Source: Hemicordylus capensis (lineage: Eukaryota; Chordata; Lepidosauria; Squamata; Cordylidae). Taken from it: a stretch of 64,000 bases of DNA. The position numbers and the translations under genes were made by a program. The notes beneath the pieces are model-generated. The model worked only from the letters and a program-made list of their open reading frames with translations. It was not told where the DNA came from and searched no databases. The stretch spans positions 87,665,501 to 87,729,500 of the forward strand of contig NC_069659.1 of assembly GCF_027244095.1 (NCBI RefSeq). The letters are read 5' to 3'. Below, one piece after another: positions 34,301-44,500 of the stretch; the first letter of the stretch is position 1, and every line of letters starts with the position of its first letter.

Positions 34301-37300
34301 TAACCTTACTATGTCACAAATGCTGGCAGTGTTAGGAAGGGGAGAGTTTTGCTTAAAGCCACAAATCTATTTATTGATCATATTTGTATACTGCCTGATA
34401 TGTTTATCTCTAGGCGGTGCACAAAATTTAAAATATTTAAAAGTCACAAATTAAAATACATGACAATAAAACCAATTTTTAAAAAAGTTTTTAAAATTAT
34501 TAAAATTAATTCTAATTAAAAGCCTGAGAGGACAGGAGGGTCTTGAGCATCTTCCTGAAAACAGAGAAGGAGATGCTCTTATTTCAGCAGGAAGCCTATT
34601 CCAAAGCCATGGGGCAGCCACAGAGAAAGCCGGTTCCGGGTCGCCACCAAAAGAGCTGTCGGTAATCGTAACCGGACCTCTCCAGAAGATCGTAACTGGT
34701 GGCCGGGATTATGACAAAGAAGGCGCTCTCTCAAATAGCCTGCACCCAAGCCGTTAAGGGCTTTATAGGTAATAACCAGCACTTTGTATTTCACCCGGCA
34801 ACATATTGGCAGCCAGTTCAGTTCTTTTAGAACCGGTGTTATGTGGTCCCTTCATGTTGTTCCAGAGATCAATCTGGCAGCCCCACATAGAGCACATTAC
34901 AGCACTCATGCCTGGAGGTTACCAGGACATGTACCACTGTTTTAAGGTCATTCATCTCTAGAAATGAACGCAGCCGACGCATCAACCTAAGCTGATGAAA
35001 AGAGCTCCTGGCCACTGCCTCAACCTGAGGAATTAGGGATAGCTTTGGGTCCAGGAGTGCTCCCAAGCTACATACCTGATCTTTCAGGGGAAGTATATCC
35101 CTATCCAGAACAGGCAAATCTAAGCCATCTCTCGGGTCCTGCCCCCCCACAGTCAGTACCTCTGTCTTATTTGGATTTAACCTCAGTTGCCAGTTGAGTG
35201 CTGGCAAAACTGGTTTTCTGAAGGAAGAAGGTAGTATCTTCCACAGCCAGTATATCTTATTAGTAACACATTATTACCTTCAGAAGCACATGTCTTTACA
35301 GACCCTTAGATCTATTAAAATACTTAAGAGTAATGGGCTACATTACCATACTAAACTCTCCAGTTATCCATTGGGGTAATCTTTTCTTATCAGATTACTA
35401 ATTCTATAAGATGACAAATAGTGAGATTTTAGGGTACTCAGATTTTATTGTGGTGGGAAACCAATGTTAGCACATTCACTAGGTAGCATCCAGACTAAGT
35501 CAGTCATGATTAACTTGTCTCATTGATTTCAGTATGGAGCCATGACTAGTCTGGAATCTACTCACTGTATTTTTGCTAACTTTATAGTTGGTTCTGTATA
35601 ATGCATGGTAAGCATCAGTTTCTTCATTCCAGGAAGAGAAAGCTCTTTAGAACTAGAAGTCATGTACCCAGAATGTTGGGGGCAATATGCTAAATCATTG
35701 TAAACCGCTTAGAGAGCTCCAGCTATAAAGCGGTATATAAATGTAAGTGCTATTGCTATTGCTATTGCTATGTAACCAAAGTGAAACATTACATGAGTTC
35801 CTGACAAGTCTTCTTTATCTTCAAACTCCATTCTAATCGGGTCATATGGAGGAAGTCCCATTGGATAAACAATCATGACAGCTCCTCGGAGTTGGTCCAG
35901 TGCATCTTTCACCATACCCATATTAACACACATATTAGCTTGAACTTGTTTCTGCAACACAAACAGAGGCCATTTAATAAACTAACAAAACACAAAGTGA
36001 AAGAACTTTTTCCATTCAATCTTCAAGGTAAATTAGAACATTTAAGTGAAGCCATGTGACAAAGAATTCCTCACTTTTTCTGGATTTATGAAGGACCAGT
36101 ATTTAACTGTTTGCCGTTCCCCCCACTGAGTGCATAGGACTGCACTGTTAAAATATGCAGGGCTTAATAAAGTAAACTAGATGTTCTGTGAAGGGCTTGT
36201 GCTACTAAGGATGTTTCTGGATAATCACCATATTGCTAAGCCATGAGACAGTAACCAGGAACAGATTACAGTGCCACACTACTAGTTACTACAGTGCAGC
36301 AGCCATTGCAACCTTAAATGGTTCTTTTTAATAAGTATACTACCCCTCAATCAGATATTTCTGAATATAAAATATTATTTCCAAAGTTGAAAGAATGTCA
36401 CTTAAATGTCTCATATTTCATACCAATATTCTTATAGTATCTTACCTTACTTATTAGTGCCTTCGCTTCTTCGACTGTTGCTTTTAAAACTTGTTTCATT
36501 TTTTCACTTGGAGCTTGAAATGATACAAGTCGTGTCATTAAATAAACAGGCAGGCTTTGTAAAACAAACAGAATTACATATTTCACTTTAAAAACGCCAC
36601 TGAAAAACCTCCTAAGTAAAAATTCAGACATACTCAAAGCTGGTATTATTCCAAATCAGGGCTGCACAACTTCAGCCCTCCAGCTATTGCTGGATTGCAA
36701 CTTCCATCAGCCCCAGCAGTTAATAGAATGGGATGATGGGAGTTGTAGTCCAGCATATGTTAGAGGGCCAAGGTTGTGCTGCTCTGTTCTAAACTGAATC
36801 CCGCAAATTAGGGAGTGAAATTAAAGACAAAGCCTCCTAGCCCTCAGGAACATAAAGGGCGTGCGTGCGTGTGTGTGTCTGAAGGGAGAAATGCTGAAAA
36901 TTGCCCTTCTTTGTGCTGCATGAGTGGACATGCAACTTACTCTGGATGCTACACACTGAACAGCAGAATGGTTATAGGCCTCTTCCCAGTCATTTTGGGC
37001 AGCAGATATATTGGGCTACTGGCACTTGGCAGCATGTTGTCAGTGTACAGGGCTAAACATAAAAATCAGCTGAGAGTCACTTTTTCTGATTGTGAAGAAA
37101 GGTCCAGGATATATTCTCTTATATACATGAAAAGATACAAGCCCAATGAGGAAGATAATTTGACTGGTATAATTTCTGTAACTTACATTCAATATTCAAG
37201 ATAAACAGCATAGTTCAGAAAGACATAGAAAAACGGGTGGGTGGGGGGGAACTTAGAGAACTGACGGATTTTGAAATATGAATAATACAAAATTCAGAGC

Positions 37301-39463
37301 ACTTACTAGGACTTATATACAAGTTGTTACTGAAGTATGATTCAGAATCGGAACAGGTAAAAGACTACATGATAAAATGGATGCAAAACTTCAACTGATA
37401 TGCAACAATGGGAGTATCAATGGAAGGTGAATATTAAATTTACAGTGAATAGCACATTAAGAGAAAACTGGTATAAAATGTACTTTCGCTGGTATCTTAC
37501 TCCCATGATGATTGCAAAGATAGACAATAAATCTTCTGGTAAATGCTGGAAATGTATGAATCAGGCAGGGACTTTTTATCATATGTGGTGGAGATGCAGT
37601 AAAGCTCAGCAATTTTGAAAGACAATTCATTCTAAGATGCTACAAATCTTGACTTTCCCTTATTACAAGATTTTTTTTTGTTAAATATCACAAAACCTTA
37701 TATACATGTAAAATATACTGAACTTTCTTTATATATGATAATTGCTGATAGAATTCTCTATGCTATATACTGTAGAGTTAATTTAATTTCATCATTAGAA
37801 GACTGGCAACTTAAAACATTGGGAATATGCATCAATGGCTAAGATTACTTCATACATAAAGAAGAAATCAGAGGATAAATTTGTTTCAACATGGGAACCT
37901 TTTATACATTATAATTTGGTTCATGGTTTAATGCCACATCCAAAATTTAGATTTTTTTTTTGTAAACAAAGCCATACGTTTTATATCTTTAATTTTGATG
38001 TTTGTATTGATGCATAGATATGTTATTCAGCTGTCACTGGGTCAGAATGAAATGACAGGAGGTGATATGATAGGGAAGTAGAATCCAAGTTGATGTATTA
38101 GATAATCATGAGATGTCATATATGTTTCTTTCTTTCTCCCTTTCTTTCCTTTCTTTGTTGTTGTTTATTGGCTGTTCTTTTAATATTTCTTTAAATAAAT
38201 AAATAAATTTAAAAAAATATTCAAGATGCAAAAGTATACAATCTTCAGAATACTCCCCACCCCCATTAAGTCCTGTACTGAGTATTTATTCCCCCAAAGG
38301 TGCGCATGCTTAAGTTATATTTACCATGGCCATTTCTTCGTCCCACATCATCTTTTTTAAAGACACTTCCACCACTTGGAATACATTTTTCTGCCCATTC
38401 ATCCTTCAGCTTCAGCTCTTCAATTTGCTCATCAGTCAGGCCTTGCATGTTAGGAGGTAAAAAAATGCCGTGTTCTGCCAGCGTATCAATTTCTTTTAAA
38501 AGATCAGAGAATGAAATTACATGATAGCTTTTAACAGGCTATTCAGGAGAGATTTCTAAATACTAGAAGAACACAATCACAGAATCATGTTTAAAAAGAT
38601 TACTATCCCTGCATACTTAAATCCTACATGGGATATTCAAGAACCATCAAAAAGAGTTTTCATTTGAAAAAGAAAAGAAAAATCAGTTAAGCAGTGAAAA
38701 AAAATAATCCAAACTATTGGTATAACACTGTAGCCCATCAGTCACCTTGATTTTATGGATCACCTAAGATTTAGTGGCACAACAATGCCTTGTACTGCTA
38801 AACACAACCTTGTTTAGGGACAGTATAAGAAGCCCTTACTAATTAAGGAAGAATGGTGCACATCTGTACTAAGTGTCTACAGTTTCTATATGCCAAAATG
38901 GCCCTAGAATTCGGTGGGAGGGCCATGAAGGCAGGAGCTCTCTCTTTCATACTCCTGCCTGAGCAGTACATTAAGCCTTGCAGGGCACAACTGGGCCCAG
39001 AGACTAGGAAGGAAACACTGCCATGCAAGGAAATAACTGCACCAAGGTTACAACTGATTACAATAGTCAGCACAATGGGAAAAACAATCAGCAGTATTCA
39101 GAAGAATCCTTATCCAGAATAGTATGATCTGTTGTCTTGGTGTGCTGGCCCATATGAGTGAGCCATAAGAAAAATGTATTACCTATCAACATAAGGGGCA
39201 AGAGGCAGCAGTTCTATATTCAGAAGGGAACATGTGGAATTGAGAAAGAAGCAAAATGCTTTTTTTCCTCAGGAAGGTTGGCAAGGGACGAGGAAATACA
39301 TCTTAATATAGATAAATTTGGCACCTGCACAAATACGATGAACTTTGAGCCTTCCATTGTAGATCTTGGTCACTTCTTGTGTTAAATCCTCTATGGAAGT
39401 GGAGCCCAGTGTCTCTAGCAGGAACTGGCTCTCATCACCATGTTTCACATGGAGCAGAACCAT
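31254..39463 (-). CDS. CFAP298: CFAP298, complete coding region (7 exons, 290 aa)
   Basis: Cilia and flagella associated protein 298 (C21orf59, kurly, FBB18) is a cytoplasmic factor needed for assembly of ciliary dynein arms; human mutations cause primary ciliary dyskinesia. Coding exons on the minus strand, in order: 39463-39325, 38492-38325, 36513-36446, 35951-35793, 33781-33650, 31551-31456 and 31364-31254. They sum to 873 bases, exactly 290 codons plus stop, the human length. All junctions have GT-AG ends and consistent phases. The protein starts MVLLHVKHGDESQFLLETLG and ends FHGVKDIKWRPR, nearly identical to human at both ends. The ATG lies three bases inside an exon preceded by CTTTTACAG, so an upstream non-coding exon is expected. 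Confidence 0.97.
31456..31551 (-). CDS. CFAP298: CFAP298 sixth coding exon
   Basis: Thirty-two codons encode KGQGAPAREPIISNEEHKQM and MLFYHRRQEELK. Acceptor TTTTCCAG, donor AAG|GTATCT. Confidence 0.96.
32251..33247 (+). mobile_element. tRNA-derived SINE split by a Tc1 insertion
   Basis: The head (32251-32417) has GTGGTGTAGTGGTTAGAGTG (A box) and AAGTTCAAATCCCC (B box), then CTCTGGGCCAGTCACTTC and the CACAGGGTTGTTGTGA block. The tail resumes after the transposon at 33198-33247 with ACTGCTCTGGGCTCCTTGG and AAGCGGGATATAAAATG. It lies in a CFAP298 intron. Confidence 0.85.
32418..33197. mobile_element. Tc1-like transposon deletion derivative, copy 2 (780 bp)
   Basis: Same length, orientation, internal remnant and 263-bp TIRs as the 2542-3321 copy, differing at only about 15 positions by eye. 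It is flanked by TA on both sides and sits inside a tRNA-derived SINE, so it inserted after that SINE. Confidence 0.93.
33248..33649 (-). other. CFAP298 intron, nothing recognised
   Basis: Short unique-looking intronic sequence with a (C)n run near 33249-33258. Confidence 0.4.
33650..33781 (-). CDS. CFAP298: CFAP298 fifth coding exon
   Basis: Forty-four whole codons encode AALEVIEEPDAQLWWAAKEL and KRTNKLSDYVGKNEKTKIIV up to KIQK. Acceptor GTCACAG, donor AAA|GTAAGT. Confidence 0.96.
34365..35210 (-). mobile_element. L2-type LINE 3' fragment
   Basis: Minus-strand frames 35207-34869 and 34794-34579 encode the reverse transcriptase C-terminal part (LRLNPNKTEVLTVGG; LGALLDPKLSLIPQVEAVA) and the terminal segment (YKVLVITYKALNGLGAGYLR; LLVATRNR). 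An AT-rich 3' UTR follows. A gap and frame change separate the two frames. It lies in a CFAP298 intron on the same strand as the gene. Confidence 0.85.
35680..35771 (+). mobile_element. L2-type LINE 3' tail with (GCTATT)n
   Basis: ATTGTAAACCGCTTAGAGAG and GCGGTATATAAATGTAAGTG are the usual 3' terminal phrases, followed by four GCTATT units. It directly abuts the fourth CFAP298 coding exon. Confidence 0.65.
35793..35951 (-). CDS. CFAP298: CFAP298 fourth coding exon
   Basis: Encodes KQVQANMCVNMGMVKDALDQ, LRGAVMIVYPMGLPPYDPIR and MEFEDKEDLSGTH, the most conserved core of the protein. Acceptor TTGCAG, donor CAT|GTAATG. Confidence 0.96.
36446..36513 (-). CDS. CFAP298: CFAP298 third coding exon
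   Basis: Sixty-eight bases encode APSEKMKQVLKATVEEAKAL and then ISK, with donor AAG|GTAAG. Human has APNEKMKQVLKKTIEEAKAI. Confidence 0.94.
36657..36786. mobile_element. hAT-type MITE, 130 bp
   Basis: The ends CAGGGCTGCACAAC and, inverted, CAGAGCAGCACAAC are flanked by near-matching octamers, TTCCAAAT (36649-36656) and TTCTAAAC (36787-36794). The centre contains the palindromic TTGCAACTTCCATCA / TGATGGGAGTTGTAGTCC pair common in reptile MITEs. Confidence 0.8.
37255..38222 (+). mobile_element. L1 LINE 3' fragment
   Basis: The translation at 37400-37618 has the L1 ORF2 C-terminal signature RWYLTP...CWKCMNQAGTFYHMWWRC. A further piece at 37835 (STWEPFIHY) belongs to the same C-terminus. It ends in (AAAT)n-rich sequence. 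Frame-disrupted and 5' truncated; lies in a CFAP298 intron. Confidence 0.85.
38325..38492 (-). CDS. CFAP298: CFAP298 second coding exon
   Basis: Acceptor TTTTAAAAG. The exon encodes EIDTLAEHGIFLPPNMQGLT and continues through KLKDEWAEKCIPSGG to VGRRNGH, with donor G|GTAAAT. It matches the human block LAEHGIFLPPNMQGL. Confidence 0.95.
38500..39324 (-). other. CFAP298 intron, nothing recognised
   Basis: Open frames on both strands at about 38843-39122 show no domain similarity and are probably chance or from an old repeat. Confidence 0.4.
39325..39463 (-). CDS. CFAP298: CFAP298 first coding exon
   Basis: Encodes MVLLHVKHGDESQFLLETLG to KVHRICA, ending in one base of a split Glu codon with donor G|GTGCCA. 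The start codon is preceded by CTTTTACAG|AA, a good acceptor, so this is probably exon 2 of the transcript. Confidence 0.95.
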
Positions 39464-39589
39464 TTCTGTAAAAGCAGGAATGCAAGGACAGCTTAGGTTT
39501 AATATAGAAGTTATTATTTAACAGACAGGGGAAAAATGCGTAAGCATTTAGCATTCAAAACAACCAAAGTCTCAAGAAACTGCCCATGA

Positions 39590-39950
39590 AAGGCCATTTA
39601 GGACCACCTTCAGGACCACCTCTCCCAGCCAGTCCTGTCCCATCCTGTGAGGTCTTCTCAGTTGCCCTTCTTTCAGTCCCTGGGCTTAGAGAGGTCCATG
39701 GTACTAGAGCAAGTGGAAGGGCTTTCTCTGCTGCTGTCCCTTCACTCTGGAACTCTCTCTCGCCCCACCCCCCCAGATTCAATCTGCCTCCTCCCTTTCA
39801 GCCTTTAAATCTTAATTGAAGACATTTTTTTTCTGCCAGGTGTTTGCCCTTTAATTTTTTTAAAAAGTCAGGGATGCTGTTTTTGCTTTGTACACCACCC
39901 TGTTGATTGGGCAGTATATTAAATCTTTTAATTAATATATAAATAATAGA
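39590..39950 (+). mobile_element. L2-type LINE 3' fragment
   Basis: The frame 39586-39819 reads REVHGTRASGRAFSAAVPSL and WNSLSP, the typical L2 ORF2 end. A 3' UTR with TACACCACCCTGTTGATTGG and an AT-rich tail follows. Confidence 0.8.
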
Positions 39951-40001
39951 TCCAGACATACAGAGTAATTAATTTATTTAATAAATCCTACCTTACTAAG
40001 G

Positions 40002-40257
40002 AGCCATCTAATGGCACAGTGTGGAAATGACTTGATTAGCAAGCCAGAGGTTGCTAATCCCCGCTGTTTGAATCCCCACTGGTATTTTTCTCAGACTATG
40101 GGAAACACTGATATCGGGCAGCAGCGATATAGGAAGATGCTGAAAGGTATCATCTCATACTGCACAGGAGCTGGCAATGGTAAACCCCTCCTGTAGTCTA
40201 CCAAAAACAACCACAGGACTCTGTGGTCACCAGGCGATGGCATACTTTACTTTTACC
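40002..40257 (+). mobile_element. tRNA-derived squamate SINE
   Basis: The tRNA-like head has a B-box-like GTTTGAATCCCC, followed by the block GGGCAGCAGCGATATAGGAA, GCTGGCAATGGTAAACCCCT and a tail ending ACTTTACTTTTACC. A reverse copy is at 54842-55070. Confidence 0.8.
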
Positions 40258-41735
40258 GCACTAAGGAACCTTCAAGGTCACATATATAGGAGTGGGAAGC
40301 TAAGGTTTCTTTCTCTCCCAATTGAGTAACAGTATAAGGCAGCAAAGCTACAAGCAGCTAAAAGAACTGAAAAACTACAAAATGCTTTTAGTACTACAAC
40401 TGAAAACACATTACTGACAGGAGACTCACCAGATATCACCCAACAATGGAGACAGGCCTATCAGTTTTCAAAGCAATAAAAACAGCACCCAGCTCACAAA
40501 GAAGGGCTAAAATGTCCAGGACTCACTGGAGGCTGGAAAAAGATACAAATGTGTGTATGAGAGAGCAAGCAAGCAAGCAAACAAAGCAGTGGTTAACATG
40601 GACTCTACACGGTTGTCAAAAAAGATCTTTTTTCTTCATTTCCCTTGTCCTTTTTAGGAATGTGCATAAAATATGCAAAATAACCAGCATCCTCTTCTTG
40701 CAAATAACAGAGAACTGTGCTAACTTAGATCATTTTTTCAAAAATAACAGATCATCTGCTATTGGGCATTCAACCCAGTGAAGTCTTGGAGGAGGATGAA
40801 GGCTCTACCTGCCTCAGAATGTTGTCTCTTCCTGCAACTTTATACTCCCCCTCCACAAGTCCAACATCCACTGCCCTGTTCCACACATCTGGGATGTAGG
40901 TTGATGTGGTGGTTGTGATTATTATTTGTGTTTAAAATAACTACTGCAACTAAGCAGTGCACACAGGACAAAACATACAAGCTCTGTCCCACTTTGAAGG
41001 CTACAGGCAGAGACACCCTTATTCCCAGACATTGGGGCCAAAGTCCAGGGCCTTTACAACACCTGCCCCCCCTGCCCCCAATCCTCTTTAGTCTGTCCCA
41101 GGTGTTGTGGTTCCTCGGTGGAGCATGATGATGCTTAATTTGCAGGGTAGGTAGGGCCTCCAAAGGCTTTTAGGTCCAGGATCCAAAATTACCAAGGTGC
41201 ACCTCTGGCTGCAGGACATTGTGTGCAGCTGTGATGTTCTGGCATTATCACAAACCAGATGTCAATTTTAATTGTGTGTGTGTATACCTCCAATATTATC
41301 TCAGTCATTCTAGAGCAGGGGTGTACAACTCAAATAGCCCAGTGGCGTGTGGGGGCCAAGGTAAAAGTTCAGCACATTAATGGTTACATTAAAATTAATT
41401 ATTAAATATAAATGAGAGCAATTATTAATTACTCATTAAAATATTAATGAAAGCAATTATTAATTAATCACAGCATGAGGAGAGAATAGGAGCAACCTCT
41501 CTTCCACCCTGCCCCTCATGCACTTTCGAAGCTTAATTTTGAAAGGGGCCGACCCCCACCAAGACCATGGGGGCAAGTCAGCATTTTTCCACCTCACTTC
41601 AGACACCACCAAACTTTGGGCCCATCCCTGGGGCTAGCAAAAGAGTCCGCGTGTTGTGCAGGCCTGCTCTAGAGCTGACACCAGTGTAACAAAGACGTTC
41701 CTCTCGGAGTATTTACAAGGTATGTTTGCCTTACT
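40258..41735 (-). other. Upstream CFAP298 intron with dispersed repeat
   Basis: Includes the reverse copy of the unclassified repeat at about 41130-41205 and an AT-rich patch with ATTAATTA units near 41380-41470. No exon is evident. Confidence 0.45.
41130..41205. repeat. Unclassified dispersed repeat, copy 2
   Basis: Reverse complement of 448-525 at about 90 percent identity by eye. Confidence 0.6.
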
Positions 41736-41867
41736 TCTGAAGTTACATCCTATTAAACTTGGCCCTTCAAATCTAAGTCCACCTGCTCAGACTCCGCCAC
41801 CCCCCGCTCTGGAGAAAGGGCTTCATCTTGTGGCGGAGCGGAAGACTTGCCCATAACCACGCGCCTG

Positions 41868-41882
41868 GTTGCTATTGGCGAC
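41868..41882. promoter_or_regulatory. X-box (RFX-binding) motif
   Basis: GTTGCT ATT GGCGAC fits the X-box consensus RYYNYY-N(1-3)-RRNRAC at every position. RFX factors drive ciliary genes through this motif, which suits CFAP298. Binding itself is inferred. Confidence 0.65.
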
Positions 41883-42187
41883 GGCAAACATTTTACGTGG
41901 CCAAACGGCGGTGCCTCGCAACATGATGGCTCTTCCAAGTCACCACCGGCTATTACTTGCTCCTTTCCACCTGACAGCTCCGCGGATCCCGTACTTCCTT
42001 CCGTCGCTGCCGTGAAGCCACGGAGGAAAGGCAATAAGCCAAGGACTTACCGAGACCCTTCGGCGACAGCTTCCCCTTGTCCCACCGCGTCTTTCCCAGC
42101 CAATGACAGCACCGTTCTTGCTTCACTTGCCCACACTGTCGTCATTACGCAACGGAAGGGAGAAAGAATCGGATCAAAGCCCGGATG

Positions 42188-42197
42188 TCTCGCGAGA
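42188..42197. promoter_or_regulatory. TCTCGCGAGA core-promoter palindrome
   Basis: A perfect ten-base palindrome known from TATA-less CpG-island promoters, often near the start site and active in both directions. It supports transcription starting near 42.1-42.2 kb. Confidence 0.65.
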
Positions 42198-42359
42198 CTT
42201 ATATAGTAACTTACTAAACATTGTAATGTTGGAAGAACAAGTAACATTCTTCGAGAAGGAGACAGACTAGAGGCATTGGGGGCGGGGGCTTGCTTGTGTA
42301 ACTTAAAAAGGTTTCTGGGGAAAGCTTAGGGTGTGACGCTGAAGCCTTTAATTCTATCT

Positions 42360-42900
42360 TTTGCAGTTGCAAAAAGCAGTTTCCCTAAGGGGAAGTTGGG
42401 CTCTGTGAAAAATTAAGACCTCTTTGGTGGTTTGGTATGGTTTTTTGCTGCAAAAGCAGTTCGGGGCGGGGGGCGGTAGGATGCTGGAGACATCGTTGCT
42501 CTTTTTTGTTGTTGTTACAAAATACAGCTTGTCAAGATGCTGGGGCTATGAATCTAGGACTTTGCAGTTCTTCAGAAAACAAACGGATGGTCTGTGGATC
42601 TGAGACCACTTTGCACAGTTGTGTAGGTAGAAAAAGCAGTTCAGGATAAACGGGGGCACTAGATGTTAATCTGAGACTTTTCTGCCCCTCCTTTTGGCTA
42701 CTAAAGCCGTACTTTAGGGAAGCGACTAGGGTCTCTGAATCTAGGACTTCCTTGTTTGGGGGGAGAAGACAACCAGAGGGCTCTGTGGTTGTCGGGGGAG
42801 AAGACAACCACAACAAAAGCAGATCATTAAAGAGAACGAAGTGTGGTGCTTGGGTTTGTGCTTTTTCTTGTTTGACTACAACAAGCAATTCAAGGGAACT
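42360..42900. repeat. Degenerate tandem repeat, period about 187 bp
   Basis: AAAAGCAGTT recurs at about 42364, 42447 and 42632. In the latter two units TGAATCTAGGACTT recurs at the same offset (about 102-106 bases) and CTGTGG at the same offset (about 147). The units are otherwise diverged. Located just upstream of the CFAP298 promoter. Confidence 0.55.
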
Positions 42901-43350
42901 CTTTCTAGGAAGTCTTATTTTTTGCTGTTCCAATTTTGGCAGATCACAGAACCTGTTCTGGTAAAAAGTTCACGAGCATAAAAGCATCTCTGTGTTCCAA
43001 ATAATTTCTTTTTAAATTAAAAATTTGCCATCAGAAGTGTTTTCATTTGTAAGACCCATCAACAATAGCCCCAACAGCCTGTTTCTTGCAGGAATCAGGG
43101 TGGCGTGCCCAAATGTCAGCTAAAATGCCATTGGGTGACGGGCAGGACATTCCCTTCTGTATCTGTCTCCAAATACCTTATAGGTCAAATTCTAAATGAA
43201 AAACTTGCCCAAGTTAGCAAGCCAAAGAGGAAAGGTCAAAACCAAGCAGCAGCTGTCCAGCAGGATAATTCCCTCTCCCCTCTATGGATCTGAGCCCACT
43301 CAATCTCATGAGTGGCCATCATCTTCTAACCCACTTTCCCTCTCTGCCTG

Positions 43351-44500
43351 AGGATGGTGCTTACAGAAGACTAACATGGTCTAAAATGTGATGGAACAAA
43401 ATGCAATGTATATACAGTCTGTCACCATCTGACAGAGGTCCCTGAGGCCTCTTAATCTAACTACTGATAGGCTATCCTAATTTGCCTCCTCTGACATCCC
43501 ATGGTGCTCAACACTCTTATTCCACTTGAGGTTTAGCAAGTACTAAATACAATACCCCTGTAACCCCTCCAACAGGTGTATTCCATTCCCTCTGTACAAA
43601 TCTGTCAGCTCAGAATATGATATTGTGGGAAGCTTTGTCAGGAGTTATTTTTGTTGAAGCTGAGAATTTGAGAACGTGCACACTGTTGCCCTTTATGGCA
43701 ACCAACTAAACTACACCAGCCTTGCTAGAATATGGAGATCTCACACGCCAGTCTGACCACTGCCCAGCCCTACTATTTATTGGATATTCTGCCTGGGCTC
43801 AGGCTTTGGCTCACTTTCAAGGTCTTTGTCTTTTTGGATCCTGCTCAGCTGTTGGCTCTGACTTTTGGCTTATCTTCTGCTCTTGGATCATGTTGTGCAA
43901 TTAGCTTTTGACCCATGAATTTGATGTTAATTCCCAGCTCCAAACTGCCTCTTGTTCCTGGTTCCTTTGCTGATCCTGCCCAGTCCTGACTCCAGATTCC
44001 AACATACCTTCTGGTGGTTGCCTGCAACGCAGTGCTGACAAACCTGTACTTCCCCACTGCCTCATAATCTTGCTAGTATCCCTGTTGCTTATTTATTGCC
44101 TGACGAATGGCCAAAGGGGATCTAGTCCCCAGGCTAACAGCATCTGGGCAACATGTCCTCCCAACAAACTTTCACCTTTAGGAAGAGCTTTGTGATATAC
44201 ACCAAATCCCTAGCAATTCAGGCAATCAGGTTCAAGCCTGTGATTTGGCAGAGATCATTCTCTCCCAGGTGAATGATCAGGGCTTGTGAAGGGAGCTTGC
44301 CTTTTGCCAGCCAACTCAAATAACCCAGCCAAAATAACTTCTGCTCTGCCAAAACCAAACCCAGATCCTGGTCTGTACATTTTTACTCTCCCCAGAAGGG
44401 AATGCTGTAGCCTACAAGACAGATGGTGACAGACTGTATATACATTGCATTTTGTTCCATCACATTTTAGACCATGTTAGTCTTCTGTAAGCACCATCCT
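43351..44500. repeat. 1150-bp segment bounded by perfect 81-bp inverted repeats
   Basis: Positions 43351-43431 (starting AGGATGGTGCTTACAGAAGA) are repeated exactly, inverted, at 44420-44500. The interior shows no transposase, no long frame and no matching direct repeats. No clear target-site duplication was found. It may be a foldback element or the product of an inverted insertion; the family is not recognised. Confidence 0.85.

Larger units (their letters stand above)
41800..42210 (-). promoter_or_regulatory. CFAP298: CFAP298 CpG-island promoter
   Basis: A CpG-rich block in otherwise CpG-poor sequence, just upstream of CFAP298. It holds an X-box (41868-41882), CCAAT boxes on both strands (about 41874 on minus, 42100-42104 on plus), a GTCATTACGCAA site near 42141, GGAAG motifs and TCTCGCGAGA at 42188-42197. 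Two minus-strand donors could end a non-coding first exon: CTCG|GTAAGTCC at 42051/42050 and CAGAA|GTAAGG at 41735/41734. Which is used cannot be told from sequence. Confidence 0.75.

Noticed and set aside
37400-37618. Cys-rich frame as a host zinc-finger protein
   Set aside because: The CWKC...FYHMWWRC pattern is the L1 ORF2 C-terminus.
39586-39819. Frame of 77 codons as a small gene
   Set aside because: It reads as the L2-type ORF2 end with the LINE 3' UTR after it.
41847-42206. Open frame of 119 codons at the CFAP298 promoter
   Set aside because: CpG islands are poor in stop codons; no domain and no conserved start.
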